Assembly: GCA_020718525.1 (NCBI GenBank)
Contig: DYRX01000051.1
Span: 1 to 16,913 of the forward strand
DNA length: 16,913 nt
Source: Victivallis vadensis
GTDB taxonomy: Bacteria > Verrucomicrobiota > Lentisphaeria > Victivallales > GWF2-50-93
Reading direction: 5' to 3'
Position 1 is the stretch's first letter. Every line of letters starts with the position of its first letter. The notes under the pieces were generated by a model. The model made no database searches, was not told where the DNA came from, and worked only from the letters and a program-made list of their open reading frames with translations. The position numbers were made by a program, and so were the translations under genes. Below, one piece after another: positions 1 through 5,353 of this stretch.

Positions 1-46
1 CTATTATTCAATCAATTTACGATTAGTATTTAAGAAACAGGACACT

Positions 47-95
47 AGATAATCTAGGCGTAAGTCTTTTCGCAGACTTCCGCTCCAGATTATCT
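47..95 (-). terminator. Hairpin just after the carrier-protein gene (possible terminator)
   Basis: A long imperfect inverted repeat: 47-55 (agataatct) pairs perfectly with 87-95 (agattatct), and 62-67 (aagtct) with 74-79 (agactt), around a six-base loop at 68-73. It lies immediately downstream of the stop of the carrier-protein gene (99-341, minus). That position suits the 3' end of the minus-strand operon. No U-run follows on that strand, so it may stabilise the mRNA or be a dispersed palindrome rather than a classic intrinsic terminator. Confidence 0.4.
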
Positions 96-98
96 GGG

Positions 99-341
99 TC
101 AATGGGCGTCTGCATTGATCTTAGCCTGAACAAGACTGCTCATGGCTTCGATGGAGTTGAAATTATGGTGCGTGAAGTCTTCGGCAGAACAGCTTATTCC
201 GAACTCCTCTTCAAGCCGCCCCACAAGAAGCATTGTCATCATGCTGTCGAGTATTCCAGCTCCAAGCAGTTCGTCTTTGCGCTCCAAGGGACGCCCCGTC
301 TGTTCTTCCACAAGATTTTTGATTCTGTCTCCAATATCCAT
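99..341 (-). CDS. Acyl-carrier-type protein (phosphopantetheine carrier)
   Basis: An 80-residue acidic protein of the acyl/peptidyl/D-alanyl carrier family, which carries a thioester-bound acyl or aminoacyl group on a 4'-phosphopantetheine arm attached to Ser. The length is typical (about 75-85). The predicted attachment site is the GILDSM motif at residues 29-34, with Ser33 as the modified residue; Met replaces the usual Leu/Ile after DS. Helix II follows (MTMLLVGRLEEEFGI), then an acidic loop and helix III. It is the last gene of the minus-strand operon, 88 bases after the anti-sigma-like gene, with only a weak ribosome-binding site (GGGCTGG). No synthase, transferase or phosphopantetheinyl transferase is adjacent, so the acyl chain and pathway are unknown. 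It could be a DltC-like or fatty-acid-type carrier; the sequence alone does not decide. Confidence 0.8.
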   Translation of the reverse strand: MDIGDRIKNLVEEQTGRPLERKDELLGAGILDSMMTMLLVGRLEEEFGISCSAEDFTHHNFNSIEAMSSLVQAKINADAH

Positions 342-429
342 CGCCAGCCCGTTTTTTTAATGCCCTGAAACTGGCGCGCAATCTATCACTTAATTCCACA
401 ATTTCAATACCGGTGTCGCAGGCGGGATT

Positions 430-804
430 TTAAAGATCTCCATTCTGCAAAAGAAGAGAGTCGGAAGCCGACCATATTTCAGCAGAATCCGTATCCGACA
501 TTGCAAGAACCGTGTCGCTAGCCGCAGTCCAGGATGAAATCTGCATCAATTCCTCAATTTCATCAGCTGTCTGAACCGTCTCAGCTTTATTTTCTTTCTT
601 ATTGAACTGGAAAAAAAACAGATAGGAAACTATAGCAAAAAGCGCCAGCGCTGCGGATGCAAAATAGAACGCCCTGGTACGACTCTGCAAAGAGCCTTCC
701 TGCGGCACACACCTAGTCATGCTCCAAAATTCAGGGGCGGATTTTCTGTCATCGTCCCGCAGTTTTTCAAAGAGATCTTCCAGCTCGCGATCTTCTTCTA
801 TCAT
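430..804 (-). CDS. Single-pass membrane protein, probable anti-sigma factor
   Basis: 124 residues. The N-terminal part (1-44) is charged and presumably cytoplasmic (MIEEDRELEDLFEKLRDDDR, then APEFWSM). One transmembrane helix at about 45-67 (AFYFASAALALFAIVSYLFF) follows, then a roughly 57-residue acidic, Ser-rich tail presumably outside the membrane. This layout, directly after an ECF sigma gene, is that of anti-sigma factors, which hold the sigma factor at the membrane until a signal releases it. The chosen start (804) overlaps the sigma stop as ATGA and has AGGAGG seven bases upstream. An in-frame ATG at 825 would add seven residues but lies ahead of that site. No zinc-binding HxxxCxxC (ZAS) motif is present, so recognition of the family rests on topology and context. 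The identity is inferred. Confidence 0.6.
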   Translation of the reverse strand: MIEEDRELEDLFEKLRDDDRKSAPEFWSMTRCVPQEGSLQSRTRAFYFASAALALFAIVSYLFFFQFNKKENKAETVQTADEIEELMQISSWTAASDTVLAMSDTDSAEIWSASDSLLLQNGDL

Positions 805-1325
805 TTCGTGCCTCCTTCTTCGCATTTCTCCAGCATTCTCCGGAGATTCGCCTTGCCCCGTTCATAGTGCGTTCGCGCAGAGCCTGTCGAGACGCCCATC
901 AGCGCGGCGGCATCCTCAAGCGTCATGCGCTCGTAAAAAACCAAGTGAATGACTTCCCTCTGCCTGCCTGAAAGCCTCGACATGGCATTTCTAAGCCCCG
1001 CCAAATCCTCTTCGGAATGCCGACTGCTCTCAGAACCCTCGTTTTCAACCCGCTCCTTTGCGAATCTCGCAAGCCCCAGATATCGGAGCCATCCGCGTCT
1101 GCGCTCGTCTGCCGCCGTAATTTTGATGACTGCGAAAAGCCAAGTTTTAAAGGACGACTTGTCTTTGAATTTAGCCCGTCCGTCCATGATCTTTAGATAT
1201 GCTATTTGAAGAACGTCCTTCGCTTCGGCATCCTTGTAGGAACAGCAGTTGAGAGCCCATCCGAATGCGGAATCATGATGCGATTCGAGCTGTCTGCGCA
1301 GAACGATGTCATCCAAGTTGTCCAT
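801..1325 (-). CDS. ECF-type RNA polymerase sigma factor (sigma-70 family)
   Basis: 174 residues, the normal size for a two-domain extracytoplasmic-function sigma factor that directs RNA polymerase to a small stress or envelope regulon. Region 2 is at about 15-78, with DVLQIAYLKIMDG and the -10-binding helix SSFKTWLFAVIKITAADERRR. Region 4 is at about 110-166 (LRNAMSRLSGRQREVIHLVF), with the helix-turn-helix MTLEDAAALMGVSTGSARTH that would bind the -35 element. The linker (80-108) is short and acidic, as in ECF members lacking region 3. It starts 18 bases after the preceding proline-rich protein and its stop overlaps the anti-sigma-like start (ATGA), so the pair is translationally coupled. 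The upstream ribosome-binding site is weak (AGG about 14 bases away). The ECF subgroup and target promoters cannot be assigned from sequence reading alone. Confidence 0.93.
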   Translation of the reverse strand: MDNLDDIVLRRQLESHHDSAFGWALNCCSYKDAEAKDVLQIAYLKIMDGRAKFKDKSSFKTWLFAVIKITAADERRRGWLRYLGLARFAKERVENEGSESSRHSEEDLAGLRNAMSRLSGRQREVIHLVFYERMTLEDAAALMGVSTGSARTHYERGKANLRRMLEKCEEGGTK

Positions 1326-1343
1326 TGATCACGGTTGAACCTA

Positions 1344-1919
1344 TTATTGTTTGGGAGATTCCGGCGGCGGCCCCATCTTACTGCGCATCTCCCTGTGAAA
1401 TCTTGCCATCTTCGATCTTTCCTCAGGAGTGCTGTTTTCAATGTGCTCCTTAATCCTCGCGAGACTTGACCCACTTCTCTCTCCATCCCTTCTTCCTGGA
1501 GGACCTCCTTCGCCGGGCGGAGGACCGGGAGGTCGCATTTCTGCTCTCATCTTTTCCAGATAGGCATCCCGCTCGCTTTCAGGCAAAGCAAAGTATTCGT
1601 CAATTCTCTTCATCATCTCGTCCCTGAATGTCTGTCTGACGTTCTCACGGAGAATGAGCTTCGCATCTTCCGGAACAAGCTTTGAATTCATCGTCTCATG
1701 AATGGCATGTCTGTTTTTCTTAACTTCCTCAGCAATCTGCCTTTTCTCTTCCGGCGCCATTTCTCCAGGCTTGACTGCCGCAATCTTTTTCACCTGCTCT
1801 GGAACCGTGGGATTGAGAAGCAGTCCTTCGGCTGGATTTCTGCTGAAATGCTTGAATGCGACGAGAAAGCAAACCGAGCAGATCACAGCGGACGCGGAAA
1901 TTGTCAACGCTTTTATCAT
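1344..1919 (-). CDS. Membrane-anchored, proline-rich helical protein (possible Spy/CnrX-like sensor)
   Basis: 191 residues. A hydrophobic N-terminal segment (about 4-22, ALTISASAVICSVCFLVAF) would serve as signal or anchor. The rest is charged and helical, with repeats of the type LPESERDAYLEKMRAEM (112-128) and STPEERSKMARFHREM (163-178). These recall the hinge-and-helix pattern of periplasmic Spy/CpxP/CnrX-type proteins. A Pro/Gly-rich linker (PGPPPGEGGPPG, 131-142) and a Pro-rich C-terminus break the helices. It starts at an ATGA overlap with the pseudopilin stop, with AGGAG eight bases upstream, and precedes the sigma gene by 18 bases. In the CnrYXH-type systems known from metal resistance, a protein of this kind passes a periplasmic signal to the anti-sigma factor. 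A matching role here is inference, and the family assignment is tentative. Confidence 0.55.
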   Translation of the reverse strand: MIKALTISASAVICSVCFLVAFKHFSRNPAEGLLLNPTVPEQVKKIAAVKPGEMAPEEKRQIAEEVKKNRHAIHETMNSKLVPEDAKLILRENVRQTFRDEMMKRIDEYFALPESERDAYLEKMRAEMRPPGPPPGEGGPPGRRDGERSGSSLARIKEHIENSTPEERSKMARFHREMRSKMGPPPESPKQ

Positions 1920-2455
1920 TCCAGTTCTCCTACATGTCCGTCGGCAAAAAGATAGTTCCTCGCTCCTACTGCTCCACTTTTTCCATGAAAGCTTTCATAG
2001 TCATAAAGGACAAATGTCTTGGACAGTCCGAACTTTTGCGCAAGCATGTCTTCGCTCAATTTTTTGCCTCCCAGATGCGTGTTGTATTCGTAACTGCTTC
2101 CCTGCGCGATAAAGTATTTCGAATCCGGATCGGACGGACATAAAAATATCTGCCTTGTCTGCACATAATTCTCGAAAATGTCGCAGAATCTTGGCAGATC
2201 CGGCTCATCGCTGGGCAGTAAGGCGGCCTCAGGCATCATCTCGTTCGAATCTCCAATGTATGCCTGCAAGGCAGTTCCAAGACTGAGAAGATTGCTCGTG
2301 CATTTTGCCGCCAGCGATTTTTTCCTCGCCGTCGAGAGGGCAGGAAAAAGGATTCCTGACAATATCGCTATTATCGCCATGACGACAAGAAGCTCGATCA
2401 AGGTGAAGCGCATAGAGCGCGAAGCCGAAAATCCTCGTTTGAAAAAAACATTCAT
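1916..2455 (-). CDS. Type II secretion-type pseudopilin (prepilin-like, FADGHV C-terminus)
   Basis: 179 residues. The N-terminus holds a class III leader (1-16) followed by FTLIELLVVMAIIAILSGIL (17-36), the hydrophobic helix of type IV pilins and pseudopilins, with Glu at position 5 of the predicted mature chain (E21). A polar helix follows (STARKKSLAAKCTSNLLSLG), then a short globular part with FLCPSD (104-109) and the terminal NYLFADGHV (167-175), the signature end of this PVC-group family. Position -1 is Arg, not the Gly preferred by prepilin peptidase. The start at 2455 has AAGG about 11 bases upstream; a start at the internal Met15 would leave almost no leader. It sits 22 bases after the Spy-like gene and overlaps the next gene as ATGA. 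Role: a surface or periplasmic fibre subunit or substrate-binding surface protein, not established for this family. Confidence 0.88.
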   Translation of the reverse strand: MNVFFKRGFSASRSMRFTLIELLVVMAIIAILSGILFPALSTARKKSLAAKCTSNLLSLGTALQAYIGDSNEMMPEAALLPSDEPDLPRFCDIFENYVQTRQIFLCPSDPDSKYFIAQGSSYEYNTHLGGKKLSEDMLAQKFGLSKTFVLYDYESFHGKSGAVGARNYLFADGHVGELE

Positions 2456-2477
2456 TGATGCAAGCCTTTTTTGCTCG

Positions 2478-3032
2478 TCATTCAGGCGGACATGGAGGTG
2501 GTGGGGCTTCCTGCCCCCCTCTTCTAGGATCGTCCCCGTGTCTGGGGCTCGACTGCTTCTTCAGCTCGTCGAGCTTTGCACGCTGATCGGGACTGAGGCA
2601 GTTCAATGTCCTGATCATCGTCCCAATATGCAGTTTCTTTATTTGATTTTCTATTTGCAGAAGCTTTTCAAACTGCTCGAGAGTCTTCGCCTCGTCAATC
2701 TTTTCATCCTTGAGGAGAGACTCCATTTTTTCCTGCTCTTCGCTTTCCTTCCACTGCAGTTCTGTGAAGTCGGACGCGGTTTTCTTCATCAGTTCTTTTA
2801 TCTCATTTCTCTGCTCGTCGCTAAGAGCAAGCTGATCCTGACTGCGCATAATCAGATCCGGAGGAAAAAATAAAGATTTAAGCCCCATTCCGCCGCGCCC
2901 ACTGCGAGGGCTTTCCCCGCATTTATCGTTGCGGATCTGCGCTTTGCCAAGTTTTTCTCCGCCTTCTCCAATTTGCGACCAGGACGAAAACGAAATCGTC
3001 ACAGCCAAGGCCAACGCAAGACATTTTTTCAT
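2478..3032 (-). CDS. Spy/CpxP-like periplasmic protein (LTxxQ type)
   Basis: 184 residues. It starts with a signal peptide (MKKCLALALAVTISFSSWSQ) and continues as a mainly helical, charged periplasmic protein. Two motifs resemble the LTxxQ repeats of Spy, CpxP and ZraP: LALSDEQRNEIKEL (68-81) and CLSPDQRAKLDELKK (145-159), separated by Lys/Glu-rich helices (about 80-140). Relatives act as ATP-independent chaperones or as metal or envelope-stress sensors. The C-terminus is Pro-rich (APPPPCPPE). The start at 3032 was chosen over an upstream in-frame ATG at 3080 because it opens the signal peptide and has AAAGGG about eight bases ahead. It is the first gene of the sigma-factor operon and the closest gene to the probable promoter, so it may be both input and product of the regulated response. 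Confidence 0.72.
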   Translation of the reverse strand: MKKCLALALAVTISFSSWSQIGEGGEKLGKAQIRNDKCGESPRSGRGGMGLKSLFFPPDLIMRSQDQLALSDEQRNEIKELMKKTASDFTELQWKESEEQEKMESLLKDEKIDEAKTLEQFEKLLQIENQIKKLHIGTMIRTLNCLSPDQRAKLDELKKQSSPRHGDDPRRGGQEAPPPPCPPE

Positions 3033-3119
3033 TGCAAAACCCTTTCTTTTAATAATTCCTGTTGTCATCTGCAAATGCAAATCTTGCTCTTTCCAGACAT
3101 TAATCGCAACTGGGACAGG

Positions 3120-3125
3120 ATTATA
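3120..3125 (-). promoter_or_regulatory. Candidate -10 box of the sigma-factor operon
   Basis: Read on the minus strand, TATAAT lies 88 bases before the Spy-like start codon and would give a leader of about 80 bases. No good TTGACA-like -35 sits at the proper distance (the best match at 16-18 bases is GATTTT-like). Recognition by sigma-70 or by an activator or alternative factor therefore remains open. Confidence 0.3.
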
Positions 3126-3263
3126 TGACAGCTTGAAATAAAAAATCGGATATTTTTTTTGACTATGTTGCTGTCAGGGAATAACAATATTTGATCATTG
3201 GGAGTTCCCTGACTTGACATGTGAAGATGAAAGTGGCACTTTTGTTGCCTCGGACCGGCTAAG

Positions 3264-3293
3264 GGGCTGTTGCAAAATAACTTTGCCATTTGG
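3264..3293 (+). repeat. Copy 1 of a 30-base dispersed repeat
   Basis: Begins GGGCTGTTGCAAAATAAC and ends CATTTGG. It matches 6344-6373 at 26 of 30 positions in the same orientation, and both are preceded by aag. The start resembles terminal inverted repeats of some insertion sequences (for example the IS6/IS26-type CTGTTGCAAA core), so it may be a solo IS end or MITE remnant. No transposase or opposite-oriented partner is visible. Confidence 0.6.
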
Positions 3294-3364
3294 ATGGGTG
3301 CCATATTATCAAATTAAAGGAATGAGGAATGCGCAAATTTTATCTTCAGCGGTTTTTTCCTGAT

Positions 3365-3423
3365 GGGAACGGCGACATCTTGTCGGCTCTCTTCCGAATG
3401 CCTAGCTGGTGCTCGGCGTTCCC
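3365..3423. repeat. 59-base element bounded by inverted repeats
   Basis: Arms gggaacggcga (3365-3375) and tcggcgttccc (3413-3423) are inverted repeats with one mismatch, enclosing a 37-base interior. Size and form are those of REP/MITE-like elements. Confidence 0.5.
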
Positions 3424-3432
3424 AGGTTAAAT

Positions 3433-3461
3433 CTTTGTGCCTTGTGGCTTTGTGTGAGGAC
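3433..3461 (+). repeat. Dispersed repeat, copy 1 ('tttgtg' type)
   Basis: The stretch starting CTTTGTGCCTTGTGGCTTTG and ending GTGTGAGGAC matches, with gaps, the reverse complement of 16804-16833. Both copies lie in spacers. Confidence 0.5.
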
Positions 3462-3596
3462 AGATTCTTGTCTTTAAACTTCGCGGAGCTGATTCGTTGC
3501 AAAACTGCTCTTGACGCCAAAGCCATCTTTCGGAGTGCCTCTGTGTAAGTAGAGCTTTTGAATCTTAAAGCGGCGCTCACACGCACGCACTCCAAG

Positions 3597-3667
3597 GATT
3601 CGCTTTGCGAATCAAAAATCCGACCGCTTCGCGGTATTTCAGCATAAAAAGCCGTTTACAGCTTTTT
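3597..3667. repeat. Three tandem short hairpins
   Basis: Perfect inverted repeats in succession: gattcgc-ttt-gcgaatc (3597-3613), accgc-ttc-gcggt (3623-3635) and aaaaagc-(8)-gcttttt (3646-3667). They are part of the repeat block and belong to no gene. Confidence 0.6.
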
Positions 3668-3920
3668 CTCCAGCCAAGACAAAGCACTGTAATTACGTTG
3701 AGATTAAACGTGAAGCATTTTAGATGGTCAGTCCATTTGGTTGAGCGGAGGCGATGCATAGCCAACGTCAAGCTCAAACGGATGGGCTGAGCGCTAAAAG
3801 GCTCACGCCGCAAAACGGTTATGCCTCTTTCCGCGCGGCCTTTGTCCCGCCGGGAAACGACGATACCCCTGTATCGCCTTATTCCCGTCAAGTCAAATCC
3901 GCATCGAAAATAGGCATGAT

Positions 3921-3980
3921 TTAATCGTTGTCGTTGTCAGTGAAGCGATGGCGTAACTGTTGTCGTAATCGTAATCGGGG
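3921..3980 (+). repeat. Degenerate TCGTTGTCG / TAATCG repeat tract
   Basis: A low-complexity tract built from units such as TAATCGTTGTCGTTGTC and GTTGTCGTAATCGTAATCGG. Related pieces occur at 16540-16560 (AATACTAATCGTTGTCG), at 16902-16913 (TATCGTTGTCGT) and, inverted, at 19-30 (ACGATTAGTATT). Confidence 0.5.
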
Positions 3981-4164
3981 TCGGGAGAATCCAGAATTCG
4001 GAATTTCGATCACGACTTCGACAACGAAAGGATCGGAAAAAGGAAAATTCCAACAAGATAAATTCTGCCAACGCCGAGGACGGCGCGGCAGATTTTCGAC
4101 GATATCCTTTGAATTCTATTTTCTTCAAGTACCGACAAGATACATTTCTCCTAAAAAATCTGAT

Positions 4165-4175
4165 TTCTTGAAGAA
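4165..4175. promoter_or_regulatory. Perfect palindrome upstream of the -35 box (candidate operator)
   Basis: TTCTT-G-AAGAA, 15 bases upstream of the -35 hexamer of the regulator promoter. Its GAAGA core is shared with the palindrome inside the promoter spacer (4198-4209), which suggests two operator half-sites. Binding is inferred. Confidence 0.35.
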
Positions 4176-4189
4176 TCCTCCCAAAGACC

Positions 4190-4218
4190 TTGAAATTCAG
4201 AAGATTCTGTAATATAAT
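4190..4218 (+). promoter_or_regulatory. Sigma-70 promoter with palindromic operator in its spacer
   Basis: TTGAAA (4190-4195), a 17-base spacer and TATAAT (4213-4218): near-consensus and correctly spaced. The spacer contains CAGAA-GA-TTCTG (4198-4209), an inverted repeat where a repressor would block RNA polymerase. Transcription would begin near 4225, which rules out the in-frame TTG at 4190 as start of the regulator gene. Autorepression by the GntR-type protein encoded just downstream is the simplest reading. Confidence 0.7.
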
Positions 4219-4261
4219 TAATGACAGATATGACAGTTACGCAAATAATGTATCACTTCTT

Positions 4262-5353
4262 ATGACACATTTGAAAACAAGAAAGATCAAGGAGAGGATA
4301 CGCAACATGGTATTCTCCAGAAGTGCCGGAGTGGCACTGGACCTTCCCTCTGTCCGGGAGCTTGCAAACAGCTTCGATTCGAGCAGGATAACGATACAGA
4401 AGGTTATTGACGAACTAAAGCATGAAGGCATTGTCGAGAGCCATCCGCGTCGTGGGCTCTATGTCTCCAGGTCTTTGGCAAGATCTGTCAAGGTCGGCAA
4501 ATATATTTTCGTCTCTCCCTACGATCTGAAGGAGCTTGAAAGAACTCAGACATTCCCCTACGCGATACTTAAAACGCTTCAGAGCAGATTCGAGCGGGAG
4601 GGGCTATCATTGGTCTGTCTGGACAGCCGTCAGCTCGACTCAGTTGGACTTCTGGGAAAAATTGGAAGGATGAGCTTTGACGCGATCATTGCTTTGGAAA
4701 CTGGCAACGAGATTCTTCTCAACGAACTGCTCTCCTTCGGGAAGTCAATCATTTCTTTGGACAGAGATTTAAGCTCCCTGGGAATTCCATCTTTCGTCTT
4801 CGACAACCTCTGGGGCGCCTTCGAAGCGACAAGAGCTCTAATGGCGGCAGGTCACGAGAGGATTGCCGCATTCGTAAGAAATGAAGGGCGGACAGCAGTG
4901 AACGGGTCATATCTCGATCCGGCAGACAATGATCGAATAAACGGATACAAGCTTGCGATGAGAAGCGCAAAGTTCGATCCTCATATTGTAACAGTTTCAG
5001 CTCAGCCCGAAACTCTCAAATTAGCTCTCATGGAGATACTCGGAAGAAAGCAGAGACCCACCGCTATATTTTCATATCACAATTTTCTCAGCCTTGAACT
5101 GATCTCTTCTCTCAAATCTCTCGGCTACCAGACTCCGGAGAACATGAGCATAATTGACTTTGACGGATCCGGATGCGAATTCTCGCCTGGACGTTTCCTC
5201 TCGACAGTCCAGCTCGACCACGAGAGCCTGGCGAATTCGGCGGCAGACTATCTCCTCGACGAATCCGCGGGAATCTGTCTCAAAAAAGTAATAGAACCAA
5301 AAATTATGCTTGCAGATTCAATCGGACAAATAGACAAGGAGACTCAAGGATGA
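4262..5353 (+). CDS. GntR-type winged-helix regulator with LacI-type sugar-sensor domain
   Basis: 363 residues. The N-terminal winged helix (about 4-66) has the GntR pattern: helix 1 KTRKIKERIRNMV, recognition region LPSVRELANSFDSSRITIQK, helix VIDELKHEGIV and wing SHPRRGLYVS. From about 75 on it follows the periplasmic-binding-protein fold of LacI/GalR sensors (FDAIIALETGN, ISLDRDLSSLGIPSFVFDNL, AAGHERIAAF, NDRINGYKLAM, RPTAIFSYHN, MSIIDFDGSG, STVQLD). This is the architecture of AraR-like regulators, which leave DNA when a sugar binds. The start at 4262 lies downstream of a sigma-70 promoter and keeps helix 1 intact. It lacks a clear ribosome-binding site, whereas an internal ATG at 4307 has AAGGAGAGG nearby but would remove helix 1. 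The stop overlaps the pseudopilin start (ATGA). The effector is unknown. Confidence 0.92.
   Translation: MTHLKTRKIKERIRNMVFSRSAGVALDLPSVRELANSFDSSRITIQKVIDELKHEGIVESHPRRGLYVSRSLARSVKVGKYIFVSPYDLKELERTQTFPYAILKTLQSRFEREGLSLVCLDSRQLDSVGLLGKIGRMSFDAIIALETGNEILLNELLSFGKSIISLDRDLSSLGIPSFVFDNLWGAFEATRALMAAGHERIAAFVRNEGRTAVNGSYLDPADNDRINGYKLAMRSAKFDPHIVTVSAQPETLKLALMEILGRKQRPTAIFSYHNFLSLELISSLKSLGYQTPENMSIIDFDGSGCEFSPGRFLSTVQLDHESLANSAADYLLDESAGICLKKVIEPKIMLADSIGQIDKETQG

Larger units (their letters stand above)
3033..4189. other. Repeat-rich spacer without a convincing gene
   Basis: Over 1.1 kb between divergent transcription units. It holds the leader of the minus-strand operon, a 30-base repeat also found at 6344-6373, an imperfect palindromic element (3365-3423), a 'tttgtg'-rich dispersed repeat (3433-3461), three adjacent hairpins (3597-3667), another inverted repeat (ttgagc 3741-3746 / gctcaa 3772-3777) and TCGTTGTCG-type degenerate repeats (3921-3980). 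Open frames of up to about 100 codons on the minus strand (3314-3595, 3577-3891) run through the hairpins and repeats, lack ribosome-binding sites and are biased in composition. They are read here as repeat translations, not genes. Confidence 0.6.

Noticed and set aside
211..399. Minus-strand frame upstream of and overlapping the carrier protein.
   Set aside because: It shares most of its length with the carrier gene in another frame and has no domain.
3169..3204. Plus-strand TTGACT with a TAACAA-like -10 at 17 bases.
   Set aside because: The -10 is poor and no gene or clear RNA follows within the repeat-rich spacer.
3314..3891. Two overlapping minus-strand frames of 93 and 104 codons (3314-3595, 3577-3891).
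   Set aside because: They run through perfect hairpins and dispersed repeats, lack ribosome-binding sites, show no domain, and overlap each other; more likely repeat translation.
4190..4261. N-terminal extension of the GntR/LacI-type regulator from a TTG at 4190.
   Set aside because: The TTG is part of the -35 hexamer of a strong promoter whose transcript begins near 4225, and helix 1 of the winged helix begins after the ATG at 4262.
5173..5349. Long N-terminal extension of the plus-strand pseudopilin.
   Set aside because: It is the regulator gene read in another frame; ATG 5350 with AAGGAG and the short leader before FTLIELL is the proper start.
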